From Pseudomonas sp. (GTDB lineage Bacteria; Pseudomonadota; Gammaproteobacteria; Pseudomonadales; Pseudomonadaceae): a stretch of 60,872 nucleotides of DNA. The position numbers were made by a program, and so were the translations under genes. Location: contig NZ_PEKX01000019.1 in assembly GCF_002796985.1 (NCBI RefSeq), positions 1 through 60,872 on the forward strand, in the 5' to 3' direction. The stretch's first letter is position 1. Every line of letters starts with the position of its first letter. The notes beneath the pieces are model-generated. The model saw nothing but the letters and a program-made list of their open reading frames with translations. It was not told the origin of the DNA and searched no databases. Positions 7,438 through 15,636 of this stretch are shown here, piece by piece.

Positions 7438-8649
7438 TCAGCAGCCAGTCAGGCGCGCTTCCACGCGCTCGGCGGGGAAGAAGATCGGGCGCAGGCGCAC
7501 GCCCACCGCGTTGCCGAAGAATGCCGCCACCAGCCACAGCCAGCCGTGCAGGCTGCCGGAAGCGATGCCGCTGAAGTACGCGCCAATATTGCAGCCATAA
7601 GCCAGACGCGCACCGTAGCCGAGCAGCAGGCCGCCGATCACCGCTGCGATCAGCGAGCGCGCGGGAATCTTCAGGCTCGGTGCGAAGCGGCCGGCGAGCC
7701 CGGCGGCCAGCAGCGCACCGATCATGATGCCGAAGTCCATGACGCTGGTGACGTCCTGCCAGACAGGTGCGGCCAGCGCCTTGGCGTTGGCTTCGGCCTG
7801 CCAGAAGGTCCAGTCATGCACAGCGATCCCCAGTCCCTCGAAAGCCTTGGCGCCCCACAGCGCAAACGCTGAGGTAACGCCCCACGGACGCCCGGCCAGC
7901 GCCAGGGTGGCGAAGTTCAGCAGCGCCAGCGCCACCGCGCCCCACACCAGCGGCCAGGGCCCACGGAACAACCGGCCGATGCCCTTCTCACCATTGCTGG
8001 CGATCAGTTCCAGCACGCCGTGACGGCGTCGCTCCAGCACCACGCTGACGGCAGCGATGGCAGCGAACAGCGCCAGGCTCAGCGCCAGTGCCGGGAACAG
8101 GCCGAGCGACTGCACAATGGAGGTGGGCGGCAGCGACGGCAGGGCGAACCACCAGCCAATATGCTGGGTGGCGACCACTGAGCCGACGATGAAGAACAGC
8201 AGCGTCACCAGCATCCGCGCATTGCCGCCACCCACAGTGAACAGCGTGCCGGAGGCGCAGCCGCCGCCCAGCTGCATGCCGATGCCGAAGATGAAGGCGC
8301 CGACGATGACCGACGTACCGGCCGGCGACACCAGCCCCTTCACCGGTTCGCCGAACAAGGTGCCGGCGGCCAGCCCCGGGAAGAACAGCAGCACCGCCAG
8401 CGCCAGCATCACCATCTGTGCGCGCAGGCCAGCGCCACGGCGCTCACGGATGAACACGCGCCAGGCGGAAGTGAAGCCGAAGGCCGCGTGGTAGAGCGTC
8501 AGCCCCAGCGCGCCTCCGACCAGGAACAGCAGGGCCTGCCGGCCGCTCACCACCTGGGCGAGGAACAGCGCACCCGCCAGCAGCAGGAGGAAGGCGACCC
8601 AGGGCGCGGTGGACCTGCGCTCAGGGACGGTGGACAGGGCTAGGCTCAT
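7438..8649 (-). CDS. YeeE/YedE (TsuA-type) sulfur-compound transporter
   Basis: A 403-residue membrane protein with many hydrophobic helices and two internally related halves, each carrying a Cys motif: GGGCASGTLF in the first half and YGCNIGAYFSGIASGS in the second. These Cys-containing GGGCxSGT and GCNIG signatures define the YeeE/YedE family, whose characterised member TsuA takes up thiosulfate using conserved cysteines. It is therefore probably an importer of thiosulfate or a related sulfur species. No sulfur-metabolism gene lies next to it. Start at the ATG at 8649. Confidence 0.82.
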   Translation of the reverse strand: MSLALSTVPERRSTAPWVAFLLLLAGALFLAQVVSGRQALLFLVGGALGLTLYHAAFGFTSAWRVFIRERRGAGLRAQMVMLALAVLLFFPGLAAGTLFGEPVKGLVSPAGTSVIVGAFIFGIGMQLGGGCASGTLFTVGGGNARMLVTLLFFIVGSVVATQHIGWWFALPSLPPTSIVQSLGLFPALALSLALFAAIAAVSVVLERRRHGVLELIASNGEKGIGRLFRGPWPLVWGAVALALLNFATLALAGRPWGVTSAFALWGAKAFEGLGIAVHDWTFWQAEANAKALAAPVWQDVTSVMDFGIMIGALLAAGLAGRFAPSLKIPARSLIAAVIGGLLLGYGARLAYGCNIGAYFSGIASGSLHGWLWLVAAFFGNAVGVRLRPIFFPAERVEARLTGC

Positions 8650-8795
8650 GACGGCTCCGGGGTGTTTTCGAGAGGGGCGATATTCTAGGGTGCGCAGTGC
8701 CGGTCGCCAACTTCGTAAGGCAGCTAAGGAAATAGCTGGGGGTTACAAGCGGTAGAGAGCTCGGCCCGCCTCTGCGGTCGGGGCTGAGTGCTTTT

Positions 8796-8830
8796 CCCTC
8801 TCCCTAACCCTTTCCCTGAAGGGAGAGGGG
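8796..8830. repeat. CTCTCCC-family palindrome
   Basis: CCCTCTCCC at 8796 is complemented by GGGAGAGGG at 8821-8829, with a second internal TTTCCCTGAAGGGA stem. It lies just beyond the MocR stop codon, on that gene's 3' side. The same family recurs at about ten gaps in the window. Confidence 0.75.
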
Positions 8831-8834
8831 CTCT

Positions 8835-10289
8835 TCATTTCCAAGCCTTGCGCAAGGCCTTGAGCGCCTCGGCGATCCGCACCTCCGGCACCGCGGCGAA
8901 GCCCAGTACCAATCCGGCTCGCTCATCCGCTGGCTCCGCAGATTCAGGCAGCCAGTAATCGCTCAGGGCGTTCAGCTCCACGCCAACCGCTGCTGCGCGC
9001 TGCACCAGTTCCAGCTCGCGTTCGCGGCTATCGACCCGCACGCACAGATGCAATCCCGCTTCGACCACCGGCATCGGAGCGCACCCGGCCACCTCCGGCC
9101 AGCCGCGCAGCAGCGCGTCGCGACGGCTGCGCGCGGCGCGGCGCATGCGGCGCACATGACGCTGGAAATGCCCTTCGGCGATGAAGTCGGCCATCACCCG
9201 CTGGGTGCCGACCTCCGAGTGGCGCACATCCAGCGCGCGGCGACGGGAGAATGCCTGCGCCAGCGCCGGCGGGACAACCAGGTAGCCCAGGCGCAGCGCG
9301 GGGAAGGCGATCTTGCAGAAAGTGCCGACGTAGAGCACGCGGTCATGCCGATCCAGCGCCGCCAGCGGCATCAGCGGGGTTCCGCTGTAGCGGTACTCGC
9401 CGTCGTAGTCGTCCTCGACTATCCAGCCGCCGCTGCGCTCGGCCCACTCCAGCAGCTCCAGGCGGCGCGCCAGCGACAGGGTCACGCCGGTGGGGTATTG
9501 ATGCGAGGGCGTGACGTAGACCAGCCGGCAATCCGGCAACTGCTCCAGCTGCGCCGTGCACAGGCCATCGGCATCCACCGGCACGCCGTGCAGGCGCGCA
9601 CCCGCCGTGGCGAACGCGTGGCCGGCGGCGCGGTAGCCGGGGTTCTCGATGGCCGCACCGTCACCCTCGGCGAGCAGCACCTGGGCGCACAGCGTGATGC
9701 CCTGCTGGGCGCCGCTGGTAATGATGATCTGCCCGGCGTCGCAGTGCAGGCCTCGGGTAGTGCGCAGGTAGGCGGCGACCAGTTCGCGCAGACGCTGCTC
9801 GCCAGCCGGGTCGCCATAGCCCAGGCAATCCAGCGGCGGATCGCGCCAGAAGCGCGCCTGCAGCCGCGCCCAGGTGTCGAAAGGGAAGAGGTCGAAGGCC
9901 GGTACGCCAACCCTGAACGCCCTTGGCGCGCCCGTGGGCGGCAACGGCAGGTGGTGCCTCGCGAGGCGCTCCAGGGAAGGCGCATCCGCGCTGCGTACCT
10001 CGCTACGCACTGCATCGACGGAGGGCTGAACACGCTCCGCCACGTAGGTGCCATCGCCCGTGCGGCCTTCAATGTAGCCCTCGGCGTAGAGCTGCTCGTA
10101 GGCGCGCACCACGGTGTTGCGCGAAACGCTCAATGAGGCAGCCAGATCGCGGCTGGCCGGGAGCCGCGAACGGGCGGCGAGGCGGCCGTCGAGGATGCGC
10201 TCGCGCAGTGCCTGGAACAGCTGCAGACCCAGCGGTCGGGCGGGATCAAGGCGAATGCCCGAAGGGTTGAAGGGCAACGGGACGCTCAT
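8835..10289 (-). CDS. MocR-family regulator (GntR winged helix fused to PLP aminotransferase fold)
   Basis: A 484-residue two-domain protein. The N-terminal 75 residues form a GntR winged helix, with LPASRDLAASLSVSRNTVVR as recognition helices. A linker leads into a fold-type-I aminotransferase domain. The PLP-binding Lys is probably the one in YVGTFCKIAFPALRLGY, and the Asp and Tyr expected around the cofactor are in IVEDDYDGEYRYSG. MocR proteins usually sense an amino acid, GABA-like compound or PLP vitamer and control a divergent gene. Here the divergent genes are two GNAT acetyltransferases, with direct repeats in the 117-bp gap. The effector cannot be inferred. Confidence 0.88.
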   Translation of the reverse strand: MSVPLPFNPSGIRLDPARPLGLQLFQALRERILDGRLAARSRLPASRDLAASLSVSRNTVVRAYEQLYAEGYIEGRTGDGTYVAERVQPSVDAVRSEVRSADAPSLERLARHHLPLPPTGAPRAFRVGVPAFDLFPFDTWARLQARFWRDPPLDCLGYGDPAGEQRLRELVAAYLRTTRGLHCDAGQIIITSGAQQGITLCAQVLLAEGDGAAIENPGYRAAGHAFATAGARLHGVPVDADGLCTAQLEQLPDCRLVYVTPSHQYPTGVTLSLARRLELLEWAERSGGWIVEDDYDGEYRYSGTPLMPLAALDRHDRVLYVGTFCKIAFPALRLGYLVVPPALAQAFSRRRALDVRHSEVGTQRVMADFIAEGHFQRHVRRMRRAARSRRDALLRGWPEVAGCAPMPVVEAGLHLCVRVDSRERELELVQRAAAVGVELNALSDYWLPESAEPADERAGLVLGFAAVPEVRIAEALKALRKAWK

Positions 10290-10313
10290 GCAGGCAACTT
10301 CCAGGACGACGGC

Positions 10314-10349
10314 AATGGTTCCTTTTATTTCACCATGAATGGCTCTTTA
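10314..10349. promoter_or_regulatory. Direct repeats, candidate MocR operator
   Basis: AATGGTTCCTTTTA (10314-10327) is followed 24 bp later by the related AATGGCTCTTTA (10338-10349), and AGAACCA (10352-10358) is an inverted partner of TGGTTCC. MocR proteins typically bind direct repeats about two to three helical turns apart in the divergent gap. Binding is inferred. Confidence 0.4.
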
Positions 10350-10406
10350 GCAGAACCAATTCCCAGCCTAGGCTGGAGACACTCCAACGCACACAAGGTC
10401 CCCAGC

Positions 10407-10856
10407 ATGTCTTCCGCCGTCGAGATCCGCCCGATTACCGCCGATGATCACGCCGCCTGGCTGCCGCTCTGGCAGGGCTACCAGCGCTTCTACAAGACCA
10501 CCATTGACGAGGCCACCACGGCCGTTACCTGGCAGCGCTTCCTGGATGCGGCCGAGCCGATGCACGCCGCCCTCGCCTGGCGCGATGGCGTGGCCATCGG
10601 CATGGTCCACTTCATCTACCACCGTTCCTGCTGGACCCAGGGCGACTACGTCTACCTGCAGGACCTGTACGTCGCCGAAGGCCAGCGCGGCGGCGGCATC
10701 GGTGCGCAGCTGATCGAGCACGTCTACTCCGACGCTCGCGCCAACGGCGCCTCACGGGTGCACTGGCTGACCCACGAGAGCAACACCGACGCCATGTTCC
10801 TCTACGACCGGATCGCCGACCGCTCCGGGTTCGTCCAGTACCGCAAGACTCTCTGA
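10407..10856 (+). CDS. GNAT-family N-acetyltransferase
   Basis: A 149-residue single GNAT domain. The acetyl-CoA pyrophosphate loop is QRGGGIGAQLIEH (about residues 93-105, Q/R-x-x-G-x-G/A form), preceded by the beta-4 strand YLQDLYVAEG. The C-terminal part has MFLYDRIADRSGFVQYRK, the usual late helix and strand. It starts at the ATG at 10407 with a short AAGG upstream. It is divergent from the MocR regulator and 12 bp ahead of a second GNAT gene, so it is probably MocR-controlled. The substrate amine is unknown. Confidence 0.82.
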   Translation: MSSAVEIRPITADDHAAWLPLWQGYQRFYKTTIDEATTAVTWQRFLDAAEPMHAALAWRDGVAIGMVHFIYHRSCWTQGDYVYLQDLYVAEGQRGGGIGAQLIEHVYSDARANGASRVHWLTHESNTDAMFLYDRIADRSGFVQYRKTL

Positions 10857-10868
10857 GCCGGAGCGCCC

Positions 10869-11549
10869 ATGAACGACCAACCCCTGCTGAACTGGCGTCC
10901 CGCCGCCAGCCCCGAACGCCGCACCCTGACCGGCCGCACCATCAACCTGGCGCCGCTGGACGTCGCCCTCCACGGCGATGACCTGTGGCAAGCGCTGCAA
11001 GGCCCGGACTCCGATCCGGTGCTGTGGGACTACCTGCCCTACGGCCCCTTCCCCGAGCGCGCGCCTTTCGACGCCTGGCTGGCGGGCAACGCAGCGAGCA
11101 ACGACCCGCTGTTCTTCGCCGTGATCGACCGCGCGAGCGGCCGCGCCGTCGGCCTGCTCAGCTACCTGCGGATATTCCCCAAGGACGGCAGCATCGAGAT
11201 CGGCCACATCGCCTACGGCCGCGTGATGCAGCGCTCGCCGGCCTCCACCGAGGCGGTCTACCTACTGGCGCGCTGGGCGTTCAAGATGGGCTACCGCCGT
11301 CTGGAGTGGAAGTGCAACGCGCTCAACGCCCGCTCCATGCGCGCTGCCGTGCGCCTGGGCTTCGTCTTCGAGGGCACTTTCCGCCAGGCCACGGTGGTCA
11401 AGGACCGCAACCGCGACACCGCGTGGTTCTCCATCATCGACAGCGAATGGCCACGCTGCCAGCAGGCCTTCGAGGCCTGGCTGGGTGCCTCGAATTTCGA
11501 CGGCGAAGGGCGGCAGCGGACGCAGCTGGCAGACCTGCGCCTGCGCTGA
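10869..11549 (+). CDS. GNAT-family acetyltransferase, RimJ/RimL type
   Basis: A 226-residue protein of the RimJ/RimL-like GNAT branch (Acetyltransf_3 type). SIEIGHIAYGRVMQRSPAST resembles the beta-4 region and acetyl-CoA loop; WKCNALNARSMRAAVRLGF is the family's most conserved segment. It ends with FEGTFRQATVVKDRNRDTAW, also typical. GGAG precedes the ATG at 10869. It follows the other GNAT by 12 bp and is very likely in the same transcript. Family members acetylate ribosomal N-termini, amino acids or antibiotics; which applies here is not evident. Confidence 0.8.
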   Translation: MNDQPLLNWRPAASPERRTLTGRTINLAPLDVALHGDDLWQALQGPDSDPVLWDYLPYGPFPERAPFDAWLAGNAASNDPLFFAVIDRASGRAVGLLSYLRIFPKDGSIEIGHIAYGRVMQRSPASTEAVYLLARWAFKMGYRRLEWKCNALNARSMRAAVRLGFVFEGTFRQATVVKDRNRDTAWFSIIDSEWPRCQQAFEAWLGASNFDGEGRQRTQLADLRLR

Positions 11550-11630
11550 TCTTTTCACTCTCCGGGAACTGCCCGCTGTGCGAAGGATCGGTGATACTGA
11601 AACTTTCGCAGCGCAGTCCCGGAGACCCCC

Positions 11631-12542
11631 ATGAGCAGCGACATCCAGACTCCCCGCGTCGAGCAGGTACAGATCGATCAACTGTCCTGCTGGCGTATCC
11701 ACACCGCCCATGGTGAAGCCCTGATCGCCCAGCAGGGTGCGCAACTGCTCAGTTACCAGCCCCACGAACAGCCGCCACTGGTGTGGCTGAGTGAGACCGC
11801 CGAGTACCGCCACGGCCAGTCCGTGCGCGGCGGCGTGCCAGTGTGCTGGCCCTGGTTCGGCAACCTGGACCTCAACCCGGTGGACATCCGCACCGCCTAC
11901 CAGGGCGACAAGCCGCCGGCCCACGGTCTGGTGCGCGCCCTCGACTGGCAACTGGACGATATCGCCGACGAGCTGGGCCAGCTCTCGGTGCACTTCAGCT
12001 ATGACGCCAGCCAGGGCCTGCCCGGCTGGGCGCACTCGGCGCGGCTGGAGCTGGTGATGCGCTTCGGCGAACACCTGACCCTGGAGATGACCACCCACAA
12101 CCTGGGCGACAAGCCGCTGCCGCTGACCCAGGCGCTGCACACCTACTTCGCCGTCAGCGACTGCCGCCAGGTGAGCATCGAAGGCCTGCAGGGCAACCGC
12201 TACCTGGACGCCATGGAGAACTGGGAAGAACGCCAGCAGCACGGGCTGGTCCGCTTCACCGGCGAGACCGACCGCGTCTACCTGGACGTGGAAAAACCCC
12301 TGGTGATTCACGACCCGCAGTGGCAACGCGGCATCCATGTCAAAGCCAGCGGCTCGCGCTCGGCGGTGGTCTGGAACCCCTGGATCGACAAGGCCGCACG
12401 CCTGTCGCAAATGCCCGACGATGCCTGGACCGATATGCTCTGCATCGAGACCGCGCGGGTAATGGACGACGCCCTGAGCGTGGCGCCGGGAAGCAGCGAG
12501 ACCATGAGCATGGAAATCTGGGGTGAGCCGCTGAGCAAGTAA
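11631..12542 (+). CDS. D-hexose-6-phosphate mutarotase (YeaD-like)
   Basis: A 303-residue aldose-1-epimerase superfamily protein of YeaD type, interconverting alpha and beta anomers of hexose 6-phosphates in the cytoplasm. The N-terminal third has SVRGGVPVCWPWFGN, the phosphate-binding signature of the YeaD group. A catalytic His lies in AHGLVRALDWQL, and a second His in QALHTYFAVSD. It starts at the ATG at 11631 with GGAG 8 nt upstream. It is 81 bp beyond the GNAT pair and probably separately transcribed. A REP hairpin follows. Confidence 0.88.
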   Translation: MSSDIQTPRVEQVQIDQLSCWRIHTAHGEALIAQQGAQLLSYQPHEQPPLVWLSETAEYRHGQSVRGGVPVCWPWFGNLDLNPVDIRTAYQGDKPPAHGLVRALDWQLDDIADELGQLSVHFSYDASQGLPGWAHSARLELVMRFGEHLTLEMTTHNLGDKPLPLTQALHTYFAVSDCRQVSIEGLQGNRYLDAMENWEERQQHGLVRFTGETDRVYLDVEKPLVIHDPQWQRGIHVKASGSRSAVVWNPWIDKAARLSQMPDDAWTDMLCIETARVMDDALSVAPGSSETMSMEIWGEPLSK

Positions 12543-12564
12543 TCGCTCGGCGGCAAGAGGTATC

Positions 12565-12636
12565 GTAGGAGCGGACTCCGTCCGCGATCGGCCCCGCATC
12601 GCGCCGGATAGCATCGCGGACGGAGTCCGCTCCTAC
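12565..12636. repeat. REP-type palindrome, GTAGGAGCGGACTCCGTCCGCGA family
   Basis: Two inverted copies of GTAGGAGCGGACTCCGTCCG flank a spacer of about 30 bp between the convergent mutarotase and DUF3299 genes. It shares the GTAGGAGCG head with the more common family but has a different inner arm. One further half copy lies at 19844. Confidence 0.85.
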
Positions 12637-12657
12637 GCAGGGTTCGAGACGCGGTGA

Positions 12658-13200
12658 TTAAAGATCGCTCTCCTCCACCGGCCGCACCTTGGCGTGGTCG
12701 ATGGCGTAGGCCGCGTCGGCCAGGTCATTGCTGACCTTCTCCACCTTCAGCGTGCCGCTGACCCAGATCGGGTTGTAGATGTCGTCGATCTGGATGCCCT
12801 TGGGGTAGCGCACCAGCACGATCTGGTTCGGCGGAGGCGGCGGCACGTGGATACAGGCGCCCGGGTAAGGCACCAGGAAGAATTCGGTGACCCGGCCCTT
12901 GGCGTCGTTCTCCAGCGGCACCGGATAGCCGCCCAGGCGCAACGCCTTGCCGTTCAGCGCGGCCACGGTTTTCGTGGAATACATCACCTGCGGCAGCTTC
13001 TTGTCGGTCTGCTTCAGCCCGCCCTTGTCAGTGAAGGTGCCGTTGGCTTCGGGGCCACTGTGGGTGATCTCCGGCATGTCTTCCAGCGCCTTGCGGTCGC
13101 TGGGCGGCATCAGGGACAGCCAGTCGGCTTCGGGGAGTTCGGCGGCGGACGCCAGGGAAGTCAGCAGTATCAGGCAGCAGGCGAGCAATGGTCGGCGCAT
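12658..13200 (-). CDS. Exported DUF3299-type protein
   Basis: A 180-residue protein with a cleavable signal peptide (MRRPLLACCLILLTSLASAAE; likely cut after the final ASA). The mature part contains LGGYPVPLEND and the striking motif PGACIHVPPPPPNQIVLV, both hallmarks of the DUF3299 family of secreted or periplasmic proteins. The single Cys in the Pro-rich motif is conserved in relatives and may bind a metal or form a disulfide. The biochemical role is unknown. The ATG at 13200 was chosen because it places the signal peptide at the N-terminus. Confidence 0.75.
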   Translation of the reverse strand: MRRPLLACCLILLTSLASAAELPEADWLSLMPPSDRKALEDMPEITHSGPEANGTFTDKGGLKQTDKKLPQVMYSTKTVAALNGKALRLGGYPVPLENDAKGRVTEFFLVPYPGACIHVPPPPPNQIVLVRYPKGIQIDDIYNPIWVSGTLKVEKVSNDLADAAYAIDHAKVRPVEESDL

Positions 13201-13285
13201 CGTGGACTCGAAAGGCCCGGTCGGGCACAGGCGGCAAGAGCTTCCTGCGCCCTCCCCCATGGCGGGAGAGGGGCGGAAATCACCG

Positions 13286-13531
13286 TCAATTCTTCTTGAT
13301 CAGACCGTAAATGACCAGCAATACCACGGCGCCGATCACCGCGCCGATGAAGCCCGCCGCCTGGCCGGCAGCGTAGATGCCCAGCGCCTGGCCGCCATAG
13401 GTGGCCAACAGCGAGCCGCCGATACCGATCAGGATGGTCATGATCCAGCCCATGCTGTCATCGCCCGGCTTGATGAAGCGCGCGATGAGTCCAACGATCA
13501 GGCCGATGACGATGGTTCCGATTAATCCCAT
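13286..13531 (-). CDS. GlsB/YeaQ/YmgE family small membrane protein
   Basis: An 81-residue protein with three hydrophobic helices, beginning MGLIGTIVIGLIVGLIARF and containing GDDSMGWIMTILIGIGGSL, the standard signature of the transglycosylase-associated (GlsB/YeaQ/YmgE) family. The family is often induced by general stress; its molecular function is undefined. The ATG at 13531 has a strong GGAGGGA 6 nt upstream, which fixes the start. It lies on the same strand as purK but a terminator separates them. Confidence 0.88.
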   Translation of the reverse strand: MGLIGTIVIGLIVGLIARFIKPGDDSMGWIMTILIGIGGSLLATYGGQALGIYAAGQAAGFIGAVIGAVVLLVIYGLIKKN

Positions 13532-13676
13532 GACAGTCCCTCCTTGTGGGTTGAGCGCGGTGGGTGCGCGCCTGTCATGGGACAGTGTAGGAAAGCCTGG
13601 CGTTCCGTGTTCCCCCGCGCGCCAGAGCGACCCCGAGTGTTTCGCGAGCCTTACAGCAGTCCGCCGCTCGCCCATG

Positions 13677-13708
13677 AAAAAAGCCGCGTCAGTGATTGAC
13701 GCGGCTTT
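13677..13708 (-). terminator. Rho-independent terminator of purEK
   Basis: On the minus strand the stem AAAGCCGCGTCA / TGACGCGGCTTT has a 5-nt loop and is followed by a run of six T. It lies 27 bp after the purK stop codon. Confidence 0.9.
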
Positions 13709-13734
13709 CTCTTGTCACTCGGACCGACGGGCCG

Positions 13735-14820
13735 TCAGACCTTGGCGATCAGCGCCTCGACCTCGGCGATGCGCGCCTTCAGGGTCGGCAGGTCGGTGCT
13801 GCGCAGAGTGGCGTGGCCAACCTTGCGCCCGGCCTTGAAGGCCTTGCCGTAGTGGTGCAGGTGGCAATCGGCGATGTTCAGCACCTCGGCCACCGGCGGC
13901 ACTTCGCCGATGAAGTTGAGCATGGCGCTCTCGCCCACTTTGGCGGTCGAGCCCAGCGGCAGGCCGGCGATGGCCCGCACGTGGTTCTCGAACTGGCTGC
14001 ACTGGGAACCTTCGATGGTCCAGTGACCGGAGTTATGCACGCGCGGGGCGATCTCGTTGGCCTTCAGGCCGCCGTCGACCTCGAAGAACTCGAAAGCCAT
14101 CACACCGACGTATTCCAGCTTGTCCAGCACGCGGCCGACATAGTCTTCGGCCAGCGCCTGCAGCGGGTGCTCGGTGCTCGCCACGGAGAGGCGCAGGATG
14201 CCGTTCTCGTGGGTGTTGTGCACCAGCGGGTAGAAGCGCGTTTCGCCGTCGCGGGCGCGCACTGCCACCAGCGAGACTTCGCCGGTGAAGGGCACGAAGC
14301 CTTCGAGGATGCAGGGCACACTGCCCAGTTCGGCGAAGGCGCCGCTGACGTCCTCGGCCTTGCGCAGGACCTTCTGGCCCTTGCCGTCGTAGCCCAGGGT
14401 GCGAGTCTTCATCACCGCCGGCAGGCCGATGCTGGCCACCGCGGCATCGAGGTCGGCCTGGGACTGCACGTCGGCGAAGGCCGGGGTCGGAATCCCCAGG
14501 TCCTTGAACATGGACTTCTCGAACCAGCGGTCGCGGGCAATGCGCAGCGACTCGGCGTTCGGGTAGACCGGCACGAACTGCGAGAGGAAGGCCACGGTCT
14601 CGGCCGGCACGCTCTCGAACTCGAAGGTCACCAGGTCGACTTCATCGGCCAGCTGGCGCAGGTGGTCCTGGTCGCTGTAGTCAGCGCGGATGTGCTCGCC
14701 CAGGGCTTGCGCGCAGGCGTCCGGCGCCGGGTCGAGGAAGGCGAAGTTCATGCCCAGCGGAGTGCCCGCCAGGGACAGCATGCGGCCCAGCTGGCCGCCA
14801 CCGATGACACCGATCTTCAT
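13735..14820 (-). CDS. purK: N5-carboxyaminoimidazole ribonucleotide synthase PurK
   Basis: A 361-residue ATP-grasp enzyme that carboxylates AIR to N5-CAIR with ATP and bicarbonate in purine synthesis. It starts MKIGVIGGGQLGRMLSLAG, the family N-terminus. The ATP-grasp region includes MKTRTLGYDGKGQKVL, and ANEIAPRVHNSGHWTIEGS holds the metal and substrate site. The start at 14820 is fixed by this N-terminus; a longer in-frame extension into purE is rejected. purE ends 8 bp upstream, so they are one operon closed by the terminator at 13677. Confidence 0.97.
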   Translation of the reverse strand: MKIGVIGGGQLGRMLSLAGTPLGMNFAFLDPAPDACAQALGEHIRADYSDQDHLRQLADEVDLVTFEFESVPAETVAFLSQFVPVYPNAESLRIARDRWFEKSMFKDLGIPTPAFADVQSQADLDAAVASIGLPAVMKTRTLGYDGKGQKVLRKAEDVSGAFAELGSVPCILEGFVPFTGEVSLVAVRARDGETRFYPLVHNTHENGILRLSVASTEHPLQALAEDYVGRVLDKLEYVGVMAFEFFEVDGGLKANEIAPRVHNSGHWTIEGSQCSQFENHVRAIAGLPLGSTAKVGESAMLNFIGEVPPVAEVLNIADCHLHHYGKAFKAGRKVGHATLRSTDLPTLKARIAEVEALIAKV

Positions 14821-14828
14821 GGTCGTAC

Positions 14829-15320
14829 TCAGGCCTCGCGCGGATCGGGATTGTCCAGCACCGTCTCGGTCTGGGTGGCGCGGAACTGCTTCAGCGCCTC
14901 GTGGTATTTGGGGTACTTGGCGCCCAGGATGCTGGCGGAGAGCAGGGCTGCGTTGGTCGCGCCGGCCTTGCCGATGGCCAGGGTGGCCACCGGGACGCCC
15001 GCCGGCATCTGCACGATGGACAGCAGCGAGTCGACGCCCGAGAGCATGGAGGACTGCACCGGCACGCCAAGGACCGGCAGGTGGGTCTTGGCGGCGCACA
15101 TGCCCGGCAGGTGGGCGGCACCGCCAGCGCCGGCGATGATCACTTCGATGCCACGGCCATCGGCCTCTTCGGCGTACTGGAACAGCAGGTCCGGAGTCCG
15201 GTGGGCAGAAACCACCTTCACTTCATACGGAATGCCGAGCTTGTCCAGCATGTCTGCGGTGTGGCTCAGGGTGCTCCAGTCGGATTTGGAGCCCATGATC
15301 ACGCCAACCAGTGCGCTCAT
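14829..15320 (-). CDS. purE: N5-carboxyaminoimidazole ribonucleotide mutase PurE
   Basis: A 163-residue class I PurE that converts N5-CAIR to CAIR. The signature GVIMGSKSDWSTLSHTAD lies at residues 6-23, and SAHRTPD carries the catalytic His. AGAGGAAHLPGM binds the ribonucleotide phosphate. The ATG at 15320 has GAGAGAGG upstream. It is the first gene of purEK, and its 5' leader contains a strong stem (15365-15396). Confidence 0.97.
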   Translation of the reverse strand: MSALVGVIMGSKSDWSTLSHTADMLDKLGIPYEVKVVSAHRTPDLLFQYAEEADGRGIEVIIAGAGGAAHLPGMCAAKTHLPVLGVPVQSSMLSGVDSLLSIVQMPAGVPVATLAIGKAGATNAALLSASILGAKYPKYHEALKQFRATQTETVLDNPDPREA

Positions 15321-15364
15321 CGTCGTGCCTCTCTCAAGTGCGCTCTTGGGCGCGTCAGAAACCA

Positions 15365-15396
15365 ACAAGCCACGACTCCGTGAGGGCGTGGCTTGT
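15365..15396 (-). promoter_or_regulatory. Stem-loop in the purE 5' leader
   Basis: ACAAGCCACG (15365-15374) pairs perfectly with CGTGGCTTGT (15387-15396) around a 12-nt loop, 45 bp upstream of the purE start. A -10-like TATACT lies at 15439-15444 on the minus strand, so the stem would be inside the purEK transcript. No T-run follows, so it is not a simple terminator. Role unknown. Confidence 0.5.
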
Positions 15397-15636
15397 ACGT
15401 GGCCAAACCGGCGGGCAGTGCCGGCTTGAAGGCGGCGCAGTATACCGCAAAGGATGTGGCGCAGTGCACTGGGCATGACCGTTGGTCCCGATTTCGTCAT
15501 TACCCGATTGAAATGCCCTTCAGCGACTTCGGAAAAGCTTGCCTCAGCTCAAGATGACCTAGGCTCATGGGCTCAGACTCGTCTGACGATCCTGCCCGGA
15601 TGGGGCAGGTCCCTCACCCTTCAAGGAGCGAGCGCA

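Noticed and set aside
15445..15636. Sigma-54 promoter upstream of adhA
   Set aside because: TGGCGC and GGAAAAGCTTGC resemble pieces of a -24/-12 element but no TGGCAC-N5-TTGC arrangement with correct spacing was found.
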